DNA of 60,351 nucleotides, taken from NCBI GenBank assembly GCA_902464405.1, contig CABQJD010000010.1, forward strand, positions 1 to 60,351, read 5' to 3'. The DNA is from an uncultured Actinomycetaceae bacterium (GTDB lineage: Bacteria; Actinomycetota; Actinomycetes; Actinomycetales; Actinomycetaceae). The notes beneath the pieces were generated by a model, which saw only the letters and a list, made by a program, of their open reading frames with translations, was not told the DNA's origin and ran no database searches. The position numbers were made by a program, and so were the translations under genes. Positions 43,064 to 51,222 of this stretch are shown piece after piece (the first letter of the stretch is position 1; each line of letters opens with the position of its first letter).

Positions 43064-44220
43064 GTGAAGAACCACGTCTGAGTCGCAGGCAATTACGCGA
43101 GATGGGTGAGCTTGCCCCTCGCGATGCTTCGCTACCTTCACTAACGGAAACAGAAGAGCTTCGTCTGCGCCGCCCGTCACGCCGAGAGCTGCGCGAAGCG
43201 GAACGTTCTAATGCTGAGGCAGAGGATCGGATTAGAGCAACTTTTGAGAATGTGAGCGGCACCGATCTTCCAGATGCTCCTGCTGCATCTTTTTCTGACG
43301 ATAATGAAGAGCCAGTTGCTTTCGGAGAATTTTTTGAGGATTTTTCTGCGCAGGAAGAAGCTGGAGCGAATACTCACGAGCAGCCTAATGAAAATATCGC
43401 GTCTCTTGATACGCAATCTTCGCCTGAGAGGAAGTCTCTTTTTGAGCGTTTCGGTGATGAAGAAGATGAGAAGCCTGAACCTTCGTTGCGTGATCGCTTA
43501 GTAGGGCGCACAAGTGAGGATTTTTCCTCCGCCGCGGAAGATGACGCTGTTTCCGCCGAAGCGGGCGAGAAAATTGAAGGAATATGCGTAGAAGAAAATA
43601 ATGCAGATGTTGTTGCTGGGGATCTAGCCGATCCTCTTACTAGTGATGGCAGCGAATCTGGCGTTGAAAATTTCGTAGATTCTAACGATGAATCATCAGA
43701 ATCTGATACTCTCGATGAGACTGCTTGCACTGAAGTGACATCCCCTGAGGCTTCTTGCGACGAGGCTGCTTGCGCCGAAACGCCTTGCGTTGAAACAACG
43801 AATGAGGATACAGCAGATTCTGAAGATAAAGACTCCTCTTCCAGTGATTTCTCTGTGGTATCTGTATCTGATGATTTTGGCGATGGTGATATGCTCGCCG
43901 AAAATAATCAAAGTGCAGATAATCCTTTGAATACGCAAGCAAAAGAGCCGAGCAGTGAACTTTCGAAGCTCTCCGAAGAAACTGCACAATCGGAAGTGCA
44001 GAAAACGAAAGAAGCCAATGCTGATACAGATTCTGAATCAGTAGTCACGGTGAGCGCTGCTTCATCAGGTTCTTCACCTTTCGGCTGGCTGGTGCTCCTC
44101 ATTTTGATTGTGATAGGTGCAATGATTGGCTATCTGGGCGGAATGTGGTTTGCTGCTGTGTGGCTTACGGCGCCGAGCGTAGGTATTGAAAGTATCGTTA
44201 GCTCACTTCTCAGGATATGA
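43060..44220 (+). CDS. Acidic single-pass membrane protein, unknown function
   Basis: This 386-aa protein sits between nadD and rsfS. The N-terminus has two basic motifs, LSRRQLREMGEL and SRRELREAERS, and then about 280 residues are low-complexity and strongly acidic, rich in Ser, Glu, Asp and Ala, with a Cys-bearing stretch (about 225-245). One hydrophobic segment (about residues 340-365, GWLVLLILIVIGAMIGYLGG) anchors it near the C-terminus. The start ATG overlaps the nadD stop by four bases. Similar arrangements of a disordered, membrane-anchored protein at this locus are known in Actinomycetaceae by gene order, but I do not recognise a named family. Confidence 0.65.
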   Translation: MSEEPRLSRRQLREMGELAPRDASLPSLTETEELRLRRPSRRELREAERSNAEAEDRIRATFENVSGTDLPDAPAASFSDDNEEPVAFGEFFEDFSAQEEAGANTHEQPNENIASLDTQSSPERKSLFERFGDEEDEKPEPSLRDRLVGRTSEDFSSAAEDDAVSAEAGEKIEGICVEENNADVVAGDLADPLTSDGSESGVENFVDSNDESSESDTLDETACTEVTSPEASCDEAACAETPCVETTNEDTADSEDKDSSSSDFSVVSVSDDFGDGDMLAENNQSADNPLNTQAKEPSSELSKLSEETAQSEVQKTKEANADTDSESVVTVSAASSGSSPFGWLVLLILIVIGAMIGYLGGMWFAAVWLTAPSVGIESIVSSLLRI

Positions 44221-44241
44221 TAAGAGTATCGAATTAAACTT

Positions 44242-44274
44242 CTGGGCGTCGTCACTGCTGGTGAGGGCGCCCAG
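44242..44274 (+). terminator. Hairpin before rsfS
   Basis: Stem CTGGGCG/CGCCCAG (44242-44248 with 44268-44274) with a small inner CAC/GTG pairing lies 22 bp after the acidic-protein stop and 50 bp before rsfS. No T run follows. Confidence 0.45.
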
Positions 44275-44324
44275 TTACTAGGATGTGCACAAGGTGCATC
44301 AATATAACGAAATGAAAGGCACTC

Positions 44325-44756
44325 GTGAGCGCTACTCAAGAATCTATTGATATGGCAGTGACTGCTGCTCGGGCAGCATCTGATATGAAAGCAACGTCGA
44401 TTTGTGCGATCGACGTTTCACAGCGTCTCGTCGTTACCGACGTTTTCGTTGTTCTTTCTGGGTCTACTGAACGCCAGGTGCGTGCGATCGTTGATGCGGT
44501 TGAAGAAGCAGTAGAGAAAACTGGGCATAATCGTATCCGCCGTGAGGGCTTAGAGGGAGAAGCGCATTGGGTGCTCCTCGATTTTGGCGAGATTATGGTA
44601 CACGTGCAGCAAGATGAAGATCGTGAATTCTATGCGTTGGAAAAACTTTGGGCTGATTGCCCTGCAATCGAATTGCCTGAAGATATACAAGCAGATCCAG
44701 AGCATGAAGAATCCTCATTGAGAGGGTATTTTGATTTCTCTGATTTAGGAAACTAA
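44325..44756 (+). CDS. rsfS: Ribosomal silencing factor RsfS
   Basis: The 143-aa RsfS/Iojap protein binds L14 and keeps ribosome subunits apart when nutrients are scarce. Features are DVSQRLVVTDVFVVLSGSTERQ and HWVLLDFGEIMVHVQQDEDREFYALE. The start is GTG at 44325 with AAAGG upstream. nadD-rsfS-phosphatase matches the actinobacterial order. The C-terminal 15 residues past the conserved domain are acidic. Confidence 0.93.
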   Translation: MSATQESIDMAVTAARAASDMKATSICAIDVSQRLVVTDVFVVLSGSTERQVRAIVDAVEEAVEKTGHNRIRREGLEGEAHWVLLDFGEIMVHVQQDEDREFYALEKLWADCPAIELPEDIQADPEHEESSLRGYFDFSDLGN

Positions 44757-44772
44757 GGAGCGCAGGCGGCTC

Positions 44773-45432
44773 ATGGGTGTGGAGCGTATTATTTTGTGGC
44801 GTCACGGCGAGACAGACGCAAATCGCAGCTTGCGAATCCAAGGGTCGATTGATATTCCGTTGAATGAGCGAGGGCGTGCACAAGCGCGAGCTTCAGCTCA
44901 GCAGCTTGTGCAGTTCAAGCCTTCGAAAATTTATGCGTCGTCGCTGGGGCGTGCGCAGCAAACGGCAGGGGAGTTAGCAGCTTTAGCGCAGGTGCCTGTG
45001 CAGATTGATCCGCGCCTTGCTGAGCGTGCATACGGCTGCTGGGAAGGTTTGACCGCCGAAGAAATTAAAGAGCGCTGGCATGATGAATGGGATCAGTGGA
45101 AGCTCGGATATGAGCCAGGTCTTGATATTGAGAGCAGGCAAGCATGCGGCGAACGCATGGTAGCTGCGATTCTTGCCGCAGTAGAGAAAGAAGAAGATAG
45201 CACGAGCGGGCAAACTCTCGTTTTTGCGAGTCACGGAGGAGCGATCTCTTGTGCAGTCAGTGCACTTGTGGGGTTGAATCCGTCCATATGGCAAGGGCTT
45301 CGCGTGATGGATAATTGCCATTGGGCTATGCTTATTCCTCGCCCTGGATCGAATCCTCAGTGGCGCATCGTCATGTATAACCGCTGGAATGCATGCACGA
45401 ACGATATGGCATATGGCTGGGATAAGGCGTAG
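44773..45432 (+). CDS. Histidine phosphatase, probable glucosyl-3-phosphoglycerate phosphatase
   Basis: The 219-aa histidine-phosphatase superfamily member has the phosphate-binding RHGETDAN (His11) and the second catalytic HGGAISC. Its position after rsfS matches GpgP (Rv2419c) of mycobacteria, which dephosphorylates glucosyl-3-phosphoglycerate on the way to methylglucose polysaccharide. Substrate specificity cannot be read from the sequence, and several paralogues are common in actinobacteria, so this is a synteny-based suggestion. It starts at 44773, 16 bp after the rsfS stop. Confidence 0.8.
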   Translation: MGVERIILWRHGETDANRSLRIQGSIDIPLNERGRAQARASAQQLVQFKPSKIYASSLGRAQQTAGELAALAQVPVQIDPRLAERAYGCWEGLTAEEIKERWHDEWDQWKLGYEPGLDIESRQACGERMVAAILAAVEKEEDSTSGQTLVFASHGGAISCAVSALVGLNPSIWQGLRVMDNCHWAMLIPRPGSNPQWRIVMYNRWNACTNDMAYGWDKA

Positions 45433-45499
45433 CACAAGAGTGTGCAAGGGGAATAAGTAAGTTTCAAGGTATTTGCGGTAAAGCAGTATTTTGTGTGGT

Positions 45500-45566
45500 G
45501 GGCAATATGATTCTTACTTCTTATGCACGGTATTCTATGCATATAGAATCTGTGTGCTGAGAGAAT
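45500..45566 (+). promoter_or_regulatory. Leader of trpB: hairpin and tandem Trp codons
   Basis: A hairpin (GCAC and ATTCTAT at 45525-45538 with ATAGAAT and GTGC at 45543-45557, GCAT loop) lies ten bases before the trpB ATG. Just upstream, GTG TGG TGG GCA ATA TGA would encode a five-residue peptide with two adjacent tryptophans. The layout suggests attenuation but no good ribosome binding site precedes the GTG and no T tract follows the hairpin. Confidence 0.3.
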
Positions 45567-46799
45567 ATGGGAAACAAAATGAAATTTAACGATATTGATT
45601 TTGATACGTATTTTAAGCATTACCCTGATGCTGAGGGTTATTTTGGCGCATACGGCGGCTCTTTTATTCCCGATGAGTTGCAAGTAGCTATGGCTGAAAT
45701 TAGTGACGCATACGAAACGATTTGTAAATCGCGTAAGTTTATTAGCGAACTTCGTCGTATTCGCAAAGAATTTCAGGGCAGACCAACTCCTATTTCACAT
45801 CTGGCTCGGCTTTCCGACAAACTCGGCACTGGTGTGCAGCTTTATGCCAAACGTGAGGATCTGAATCATTCAGGAGCGCATAAGCTCAATCACTGCATGG
45901 GTGAAGTGCTGCTTGCTAAATATATGGGCAAGAAGAAAGTGATTGCAGAAACTGGAGCAGGTCAGCACGGTGTCGCTCTTGCCACAGCAGCCGCCTATTT
46001 CGGCTTGGAATGCGATATCTATATGGGAACTGTGGATATTAAGAAACAGGCTCCAAATGTAGCGCGAATGAAAATTTTGGGCGCGCGAGTAGTGGAAGTA
46101 AATCATGGTTTACAGACGTTAAAAGAGGCTGTAGATGCTGCTTTTGATGCTTATTGCCGTGAATATAAAGAAGCTATTTATTGTATTGGCTCTGTTGTTG
46201 GTCCGCATCCTTTCCCAATGATCGTTCGTGATTTTCAAAGCGTAGTGGGCTTTGAAGCCCGTGAGCAGTTTATTGAGATGACGGGGGAGCTTCCGGATGC
46301 TGTTGTGGCATGCGTGGGTGGCGGCTCGAATGCGATCGGAATGTTTTGTGGTTTCTTGAACGATCCTGTCGATATTTACGGAGTTGAGCCGTTAGGGCGC
46401 GGTACTGAGATGGGAGATCATGCCGCGAGCCTTACCTATGGCGAAGAGGGGATTATGCATGGATTTAAGAGTATTATGCTCAAAGATGAAAATGGGGAGC
46501 CAGCGCCTGTGTATTCTGTTGCGAGCGGTTTAGATTATCCTTCTAGCGGCCCTGAGCACGCTTTCCTGCATGATATGGGCAGAGTTATCTATGATGTGGT
46601 AGACGACGAAGAAACTATTGATGCTTTCTTTGAACTTTCTCGGATGGAAGGAATTATTCCAGCTATTGAGAGTTCACACGCTGTGGCGTATGGAATGAAG
46701 CTTGCGCAAAAGATGCATAAAGGCTCAGTGCTTATCAATCTTTCTGGCAGAGGTGATAAAGATATGGATTACATTATCGAAAAATACGGTATTCGCTAA
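45567..46799 (+). CDS. trpB: Tryptophan synthase beta chain, orphan
   Basis: The 410-aa PLP enzyme condenses indole with serine to make tryptophan. Lys106 in HSGAHKLNHC holds PLP and Glu128 in AETGAGQHG is the catalytic acid. The block GGGSNAIGMF is the phosphate-binding loop. There is no trpA neighbour, so this copy may work on free indole (salvage), or trpA is elsewhere. Two ATGs (45567 and 45579) are close together, each with some purine-rich upstream sequence; the first is used here. The variants LNHC and LARLSDKLGT differ slightly from textbook TrpB, so a divergent paralogue is possible. Confidence 0.88.
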   Translation: MGNKMKFNDIDFDTYFKHYPDAEGYFGAYGGSFIPDELQVAMAEISDAYETICKSRKFISELRRIRKEFQGRPTPISHLARLSDKLGTGVQLYAKREDLNHSGAHKLNHCMGEVLLAKYMGKKKVIAETGAGQHGVALATAAAYFGLECDIYMGTVDIKKQAPNVARMKILGARVVEVNHGLQTLKEAVDAAFDAYCREYKEAIYCIGSVVGPHPFPMIVRDFQSVVGFEAREQFIEMTGELPDAVVACVGGGSNAIGMFCGFLNDPVDIYGVEPLGRGTEMGDHAASLTYGEEGIMHGFKSIMLKDENGEPAPVYSVASGLDYPSSGPEHAFLHDMGRVIYDVVDDEETIDAFFELSRMEGIIPAIESSHAVAYGMKLAQKMHKGSVLINLSGRGDKDMDYIIEKYGIR

Positions 46800-46934
46800 T
46801 TACTGCAAGAATCTGCATTCGAGGATGTGCTGCTGAATAAAAATAAGAAAATGCCTCAGAATGGATATTGCTTGTTAGGATTGCTAGCGCACTGAAGGTA
46901 ACAGCAGAAATAGGGAATGTATAAGCGATAGCAG

Positions 46935-47651
46935 CTAGTCTGGTAGGTTTAGTTCTCGTATTTTGATGGCTATTTCTCCGCGTCGTGCGCCTAGTAGGTT
47001 GATGGTGTCTCGTACGTAACTTCCTACGGTGTGTTCGGATAGGCCGGTGGCGCGAGCTATTTCGCGATTTGTGTATGATTTGGCGAGGTAGTGCGCAATT
47101 TTCTGTAAGCGTTCGGGTAGTGTTTCTAAGCGTGCAGCGAACTCTTTATCGGCGAGTGTTTGCTGGCTGCGTATGTAGTAGTCTCGGAGTATGTCTATTG
47201 GCCGTTGATCAAGTACGGTTTTTCCGTAGTAGGCGTTGTGTAGTGCGTAAACGAGTTCTTCAGTTGATGTTTCTTTTGTGAGGAATCCTTTTGCTCCAGC
47301 TGCTAGTGCTTCGCGAAGTGTGTGTGGGCGTTCAAAGGCGGTGAGCATGAGAATGACGGCGTTGGGGCGGATTTTTAGTAGGCGTTTAAGGGTTTCGATG
47401 CCGTCTAATTGCGGCATTGTGATATCGAGTAGTGCTACGTCCCATTCTACGGATTGCGCAATATGTAGGAGTTCGTTTCCTGATTCGGCAGTTCCAACGA
47501 GTTGTATGCTGGAGAATTTTTGTAGGAGATTGCTTTGTTGTTCGCGGTATATGCGTGAATCGTCAGCAAAAATCACTCGTAAGGTGTCTGTTTCTGGCTG
47601 GGTGTGATTGGTTGGGGATGTGTCTGTGTTGTTATGGTTAGTGCAGGTCAC
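46935..47651 (-). CDS. LuxR-type response regulator
   Basis: The 238-aa regulator has an N-terminal receiver (Asp30 and Asp31, phospho-acceptor Asp76 in LLDITMPQLDG, Lys in LTKETS) and a C-terminal helix-turn-helix (SYTNREIARATGLSEHTVGSYV). The C-terminal HTH region is longer than usual, with an extra linker of about 30 residues. The GTG start at 47651 overlaps the end of the kinase gene by 14 bases, with AGAGGAAATAA upstream. It forms an operon with the 53-aa peptide and the kinase, and probably regulates the divergent transporter operon. Confidence 0.88.
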   Translation of the reverse strand: MTCTNHNNTDTSPTNHTQPETDTLRVIFADDSRIYREQQSNLLQKFSSIQLVGTAESGNELLHIAQSVEWDVALLDITMPQLDGIETLKRLLKIRPNAVILMLTAFERPHTLREALAAGAKGFLTKETSTEELVYALHNAYYGKTVLDQRPIDILRDYYIRSQQTLADKEFAARLETLPERLQKIAHYLAKSYTNREIARATGLSEHTVGSYVRDTINLLGARRGEIAIKIRELNLPD

Positions 47652-48777
47652 TTATTTCCTCTTTCTCTAGTGGGATTTCGCCGTGAACATACCACCAGTT
47701 ATTTATTGCCCATACATCTAGCTCGCCTCCAGCGAATTCAAACTTTTCTTGAAGGTTTTTGAGTCCTTTACCTGAGCTGGTAACTGAATCATGCACGATG
47801 TCGCGATACTGATTTTTCATCATTATTTCGATTGTGTGTGTGCTGCGAGAAATACTTAAAACAGCGTTTGTTGAAGGAGTTGCATATTTTAGTAGATTGG
47901 TTGATGCTTCTCGAAGGAACGCAAATAACGTATGTTGTATTTCTACAGGGATTTCTTGTAACTCTGTCTCTTCATATTCTAGTGTGAGATCAATGCCTGC
48001 ACTTGAAGCAATACTTTCTGTTCGTGCTAGTGCGCAGATAAAGCTGACTTCATGATTAGTGGGTTGGTGTGCATCATCGAGCAGTTGGATAGTTTCTCGA
48101 AGCTCTTTCAAACACGTGCGAGCTTGTTCTTCTAAAAAACCAGCTTTTACTGATAGTGCCGTATTTGCGGGTGCTTCTTGGCGCATTGATTCAGCAAGTT
48201 TTGTTATCACGGATAACGTTGCAGCAAGAGAATCGTGCAACTGTATAGCTAGATTAGTTTTAATGCGTTGAGATTCTTCTAGTTGCTGTATTTTAGCTTT
48301 CCATAGGTGTGCTACTGCAGCATCTCGTTCTTGTGCAAAACGATACATCACGTATCCTAATGTAAAAGCAGTGCTGAGCAAGATAAGCAGCATAGCGGTT
48401 GCTGGGATTTGAAAGGATACCCCGAAGGAAAATCCTGCAAGTAAGACCAGTATTCCTACAACAGCATCAATCGTGTATCTATGCCATCCCCATAAGAAAA
48501 ACACGGCAACGCATACATATACAAGGATTCCTACAGAGATAGATGGAATAGCGACGAGCAGAGCGTCAAGTACAAGAAAAATCCAGCCCCAAAGCCGAGG
48601 AGATAATACAATGCATGCCGCGATACACACTAAAAGCACTGTAGACGCAGTGTTAATGAAAGAAGCTGCCGCATCAAGAAAAAACAGATCGACAAGAGTG
48701 ATAAACAACAGAAAAAGCCAGAAGATAAGGCAGAAGATATTGATACTTTTCAGCCTGCTGTGTAGATGTAGAAACAC
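47638..48777 (-). CDS. Membrane sensor histidine kinase (HisKA_3)
   Basis: The 379-aa kinase starts with about five to six hydrophobic helices (residues 10-155) with little extracytoplasmic sequence, then a coiled linker, a HisKA_3 phospho-acceptor helix LAIQLHDSLAATLSVI (His181) and a GHKL ATPase that is short, with SSGKGLKNLQEKFEF as its G2 region. This is the LiaS/NarX-like architecture of kinases that sense the membrane or a peptide. The GTG start at 48777 is 11 bp after the stop of the 53-aa peptide gene, and its GGAG Shine-Dalgarno overlaps that stop, so translation of the two is coupled. The partner regulator follows with a 14-base overlap. Confidence 0.85.
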   Translation of the reverse strand: MFLHLHSRLKSINIFCLIFWLFLLFITLVDLFFLDAAASFINTASTVLLVCIAACIVLSPRLWGWIFLVLDALLVAIPSISVGILVYVCVAVFFLWGWHRYTIDAVVGILVLLAGFSFGVSFQIPATAMLLILLSTAFTLGYVMYRFAQERDAAVAHLWKAKIQQLEESQRIKTNLAIQLHDSLAATLSVITKLAESMRQEAPANTALSVKAGFLEEQARTCLKELRETIQLLDDAHQPTNHEVSFICALARTESIASSAGIDLTLEYEETELQEIPVEIQHTLFAFLREASTNLLKYATPSTNAVLSISRSTHTIEIMMKNQYRDIVHDSVTSSGKGLKNLQEKFEFAGGELDVWAINNWWYVHGEIPLEKEEISDLH

Positions 48778-48788
48778 AATGCCTGCTC

Positions 48789-48950
48789 CTAGTTTTTACA
48801 CGCCCACGGGAAAATCGTACATACTGGATGAGTCGTAACAATAACATGAGCTGTATGACTTCCTGCCCAGGGCGACGAACGCACATAATCACTACTATTC
48901 ACTATACTCGGGGAAAAACAAACAAAAGCACACATCACAAGAACTCGCAT
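48789..48950 (-). CDS. 53-aa Cys-containing small peptide before the kinase
   Basis: This frame of 54 codons starts with ATG (48948-48950) and ends with TAG. The Shine-Dalgarno AGGAGGTG is near-consensus, four bases from the ATG. The N-terminus (MRVLVMCAFVCF) is hydrophobic with one Arg, like a short signal or membrane segment; the C-terminus carries two Cys (C44 and C51) enclosing TIFPWA and ends CKN. It directly precedes the kinase and response regulator on the same strand with an 11-bp gap. I do not recognise the family. It could be a pheromone-like or antimicrobial precursor sensed by the kinase, or a leader peptide controlling kinase translation. Expression and processing need proof. Confidence 0.6.
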   Translation of the reverse strand: MRVLVMCAFVCFSPSIVNSSDYVRSSPWAGSHTAHVIVTTHPVCTIFPWACKN

Positions 48951-49129
48951 AACACCTCCTATAGCAACCTGAGAGCATTACACCAAGTCTACTCATACAA
49001 TCAATACTACGCGTACCCCAATTTCGGGGTATTCCTTCTCGGGCGAGACTAGAGCATACTGATAAATGATGGTAGGTCTCGATACCATCTACCATCAATT
49101 ACGCATCTATTAGTTAAGGAGATCAGCTC
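48951..49129. promoter_or_regulatory. Divergent control region with two palindromes
   Basis: The 179 bp between the 53-aa peptide gene and the secreted-protein gene hold a 6-bp stem TACCCC/GGGGTA (49014-49019, 49026-49031) and a 9-bp stem TGATGGTAG/CTACCATCA (49067-49075, 49089-49097). Both are candidate binding sites for the response regulator. AAGGAG lies just before the secreted-protein ATG. Promoter hexamers could not be assigned securely. Confidence 0.5.
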
Positions 49130-49519
49130 ATGGCATTCAAGAAACGAATCCTCGCAGCAACTGCTGCGATTGTAATGCTAGCTAGTGGTGCTGGTGTTGC
49201 CTACGCAGCCAACACTTATGTCTCAGGTGACCTTAATACCACTGGTAGCCTTGTTCAATACGATTATACTCGTGAGCATACCTTCAATGGACCAATCACT
49301 CTGAGCGTTGATAATATGCCTAGCGTGCATCTTCGTCTGGGATTGCGAAATATGAACAAATCAGGTGGTCCACAGTTTACAGAAACATTACAATGGAACG
49401 CTAGGGGCACGAAATCGTGGGACGATATACTTAAAGGTACTCGTTTTGCTTTCCAAGGGCGCATGAAGGAGTGCCGCTGGTTCTGTGATAATACGTGGGG
49501 TGGTAGCCTTACCTACTGA
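49130..49519 (+). CDS. 129-aa secreted protein, unknown family
   Basis: A clear signal peptide (KKR, hydrophobic core, cleavage after AYA at residue 26) leaves a mature protein of about 103 residues. It looks beta-rich, alternating hydrophobic and polar (TREHTFNGPITLSVD), and carries two Cys near its end (C115 and C119, CRWFC) followed by NTWGGSLTY. The ATG has AAGGAG upstream. It leads an operon of a lipoprotein adaptor, an ABC ATPase, a permease and a lipoprotein, all with short gaps or overlaps. The product is a plausible substrate or partner of that transporter. I do not recognise a family; lactococcin-972-like was considered and rejected. Confidence 0.75.
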   Translation: MAFKKRILAATAAIVMLASGAGVAYAANTYVSGDLNTTGSLVQYDYTREHTFNGPITLSVDNMPSVHLRLGLRNMNKSGGPQFTETLQWNARGTKSWDDILKGTRFAFQGRMKECRWFCDNTWGGSLTY

Positions 49520-49525
49520 GGAATT

Positions 49526-50533
49526 ATGAAAAATTCAGTTATGCGAGCTGCTTTTGTGTGCTTGGCGTCAATAGTTTTGTGTCTATCAGGATGCACTGCT
49601 GGCGGCGCCGGCACACAAAAGGCAGAAGATACTAGTGATGTTCAGGCTTCATCCACGGTTTCTGTGGAAAAACGCCAGATCGTGCCAACGTTTTCCACGA
49701 AAGTAACTGTGGAACAAGCTAAGTCTTTTGTTCTTTCAGTATCTTCACGTGGCACCTATCGCTCTGCAGTTAAGGTAAACGATTCTGTAAAAGCTGGGCA
49801 AGTATTAGGGTGGAACAATGGCGCGGAGATAAAATCACCTGTAGATGCCGTTGTGCGCAGAGTTGGGGAAGCATCTGATGATGTTCCGATGTATTATCCC
49901 GTTTTTGAGCTGGAATATCAGGGATTTGCTTTCAGCGTAGATGCTTCAGTGCTTTTATCAGCCGCTTCTATCGACTCGTTGAGTGGGAAGTTTCAGATCG
50001 AAAATGGAGTTGGTCCTACTGAAATTAAAGCTATTCTTGCTTCCCCTGGAGTTCAAGAGCCAGTAAATGAAGATTCTAGCGAAGCAGAATCGCATAATGC
50101 AGGATTTCATGTCTCCAATGCTGCAGGCATCACTAATGCCGTTGTCCAAGATACTTCAGCTACGTCTGGAAGATATTCGTCTGAGCAAGATCAACCATCT
50201 GAAAATAGTTCGCAGCAGCAGCTCAGACCGCGAGTTGCTTCGCAAACTTTAGTGTGTCTTATCGGTAAAGATCAGCCAGTACGCCCTGGGCAAGCCGCAA
50301 CTGTGGTGCTTGCGGGGCGAGCTAGAACCGATGTCCTTGCGTTGCCGGTAAGTGCTGTTGCTGGCAGGATAGGGAAAGGTTCCGTCACCCTAGTAAAAGA
50401 TGGGAATACATCTCTCGTGGAAGTTGGTTTGGGCGCCTCTGATGGAGCTTATATTGAAATTATTTCTGGGTTGAGCGAAGGCGATGTGATCAGTGCGGTT
50501 GCTCCTAATCTCGATCCTCGAAAGAATAGATGA
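49526..50533 (+). CDS. Lipoprotein efflux adaptor (MacA/HlyD-like)
   Basis: The 335-aa protein has a lipobox LSGC (Cys23), so it is a lipid-anchored extracellular protein. Two biotinyl-lipoyl-like half motifs (VKVNDSVKAGQVLGWNNG and KSPVDAVVRRVG) and a C-terminal beta domain with GLSEGDVIS are typical of periplasmic-adaptor-family proteins, which in Gram-positive bacteria sit with MacB-like transporters. The stretch at about 180-240, rich in Ser, Gln and Asn, is low-complexity. It follows the secreted protein by six bases and overlaps the ATPase start by four. It probably helps the ABC transporter at the outer face of the membrane. Confidence 0.8.
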   Translation: MKNSVMRAAFVCLASIVLCLSGCTAGGAGTQKAEDTSDVQASSTVSVEKRQIVPTFSTKVTVEQAKSFVLSVSSRGTYRSAVKVNDSVKAGQVLGWNNGAEIKSPVDAVVRRVGEASDDVPMYYPVFELEYQGFAFSVDASVLLSAASIDSLSGKFQIENGVGPTEIKAILASPGVQEPVNEDSSEAESHNAGFHVSNAAGITNAVVQDTSATSGRYSSEQDQPSENSSQQQLRPRVASQTLVCLIGKDQPVRPGQAATVVLAGRARTDVLALPVSAVAGRIGKGSVTLVKDGNTSLVEVGLGASDGAYIEIISGLSEGDVISAVAPNLDPRKNR

Positions 50534-51222
50534 TGAGCGAAGTGTTGCTTAAGCTCGAAGATGTGACGGCAAAAGTAAAGCTCGGGCGACGTCAAGTTTT
50601 AACAACCGTGGATAGCGTTTCTCTAAGCCTGATTCGTGGCACGTCGAATGCGATTATTGGAAAATCAGGATCTGGAAAGACGAGCCTTATATCTATTTTA
50701 GGTTTGTTGAACTCAGAATTCACTGGGCGATACACGTATGGAGATTACGATGTTTCTGGTTTGAGCGATCGGAAACGATCAAAGCTGCGCGCAAGCAACA
50801 TTGGCTTTGTGTTTCAAAATTATTCTCTTATTCGCCACCTCAACGTAGCTCAAAACGTAGATTTGAGTTTGCGCTATTCGTGCGAGAAGCTCTCGCATAA
50901 GCAGCGATTCGACCGTATTAGGCGAGCTCTTGAAGATGTGGGTTTGGCAGAACGCGCTAAAGAACATCCAGGAAGCCTTTCTGGCGGCGAGCAACAGCGC
51001 GTAGCTATTGCGCGTGCACTAGTATTGCGCCCCGAGCTATTGATATGCGATGAACCAACAGGAGCGCTCGATACCGATACAGGAGTGCAAGTGCTTAATG
51101 TACTGATGGAGCTTGTGAAATCCTCACGTACCACGCTTGTGCTCGTCACACACGATAACGACGTGGCAGCACGTTGCGAAAACCTTATGTACATGGATTC
51201 TGGAAGGCTTACTTATGCTTAA
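50530..51222 (+). CDS. ABC transporter ATPase, MacB/LolD-like
   Basis: The 230-aa ATPase has Walker A GKSGSGKTSL, signature LSGGEQQRVAIARAL, Walker B LLICDEPTGALD and a switch His in VLVTHD. This is the MacB/LolD/SalX branch that works with FtsX-type permeases in lipoprotein or peptide export and in antimicrobial-peptide resistance. Two consecutive ATGs lie at 50530 and 50533; the first overlaps the adaptor gene by four bases. It overlaps the permease start by eight. Confidence 0.93.
   Translation: MMSEVLLKLEDVTAKVKLGRRQVLTTVDSVSLSLIRGTSNAIIGKSGSGKTSLISILGLLNSEFTGRYTYGDYDVSGLSDRKRSKLRASNIGFVFQNYSLIRHLNVAQNVDLSLRYSCEKLSHKQRFDRIRRALEDVGLAERAKEHPGSLSGGEQQRVAIARALVLRPELLICDEPTGALDTDTGVQVLNVLMELVKSSRTTLVLVTHDNDVAARCENLMYMDSGRLTYA

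Noticed and set aside
48828..49052. 74-codon plus-strand frame in the divergent region
   Set aside because: It covers the minus-strand peptide gene in the wrong direction; no ribosome binding site was seen.
49130..49519. Lactococcin-972-type bacteriocin
   Set aside because: Similar size and a signal peptide, but no sequence resemblance, and the neighbour proteins are not the large bacteriocin-associated membrane protein of those loci.
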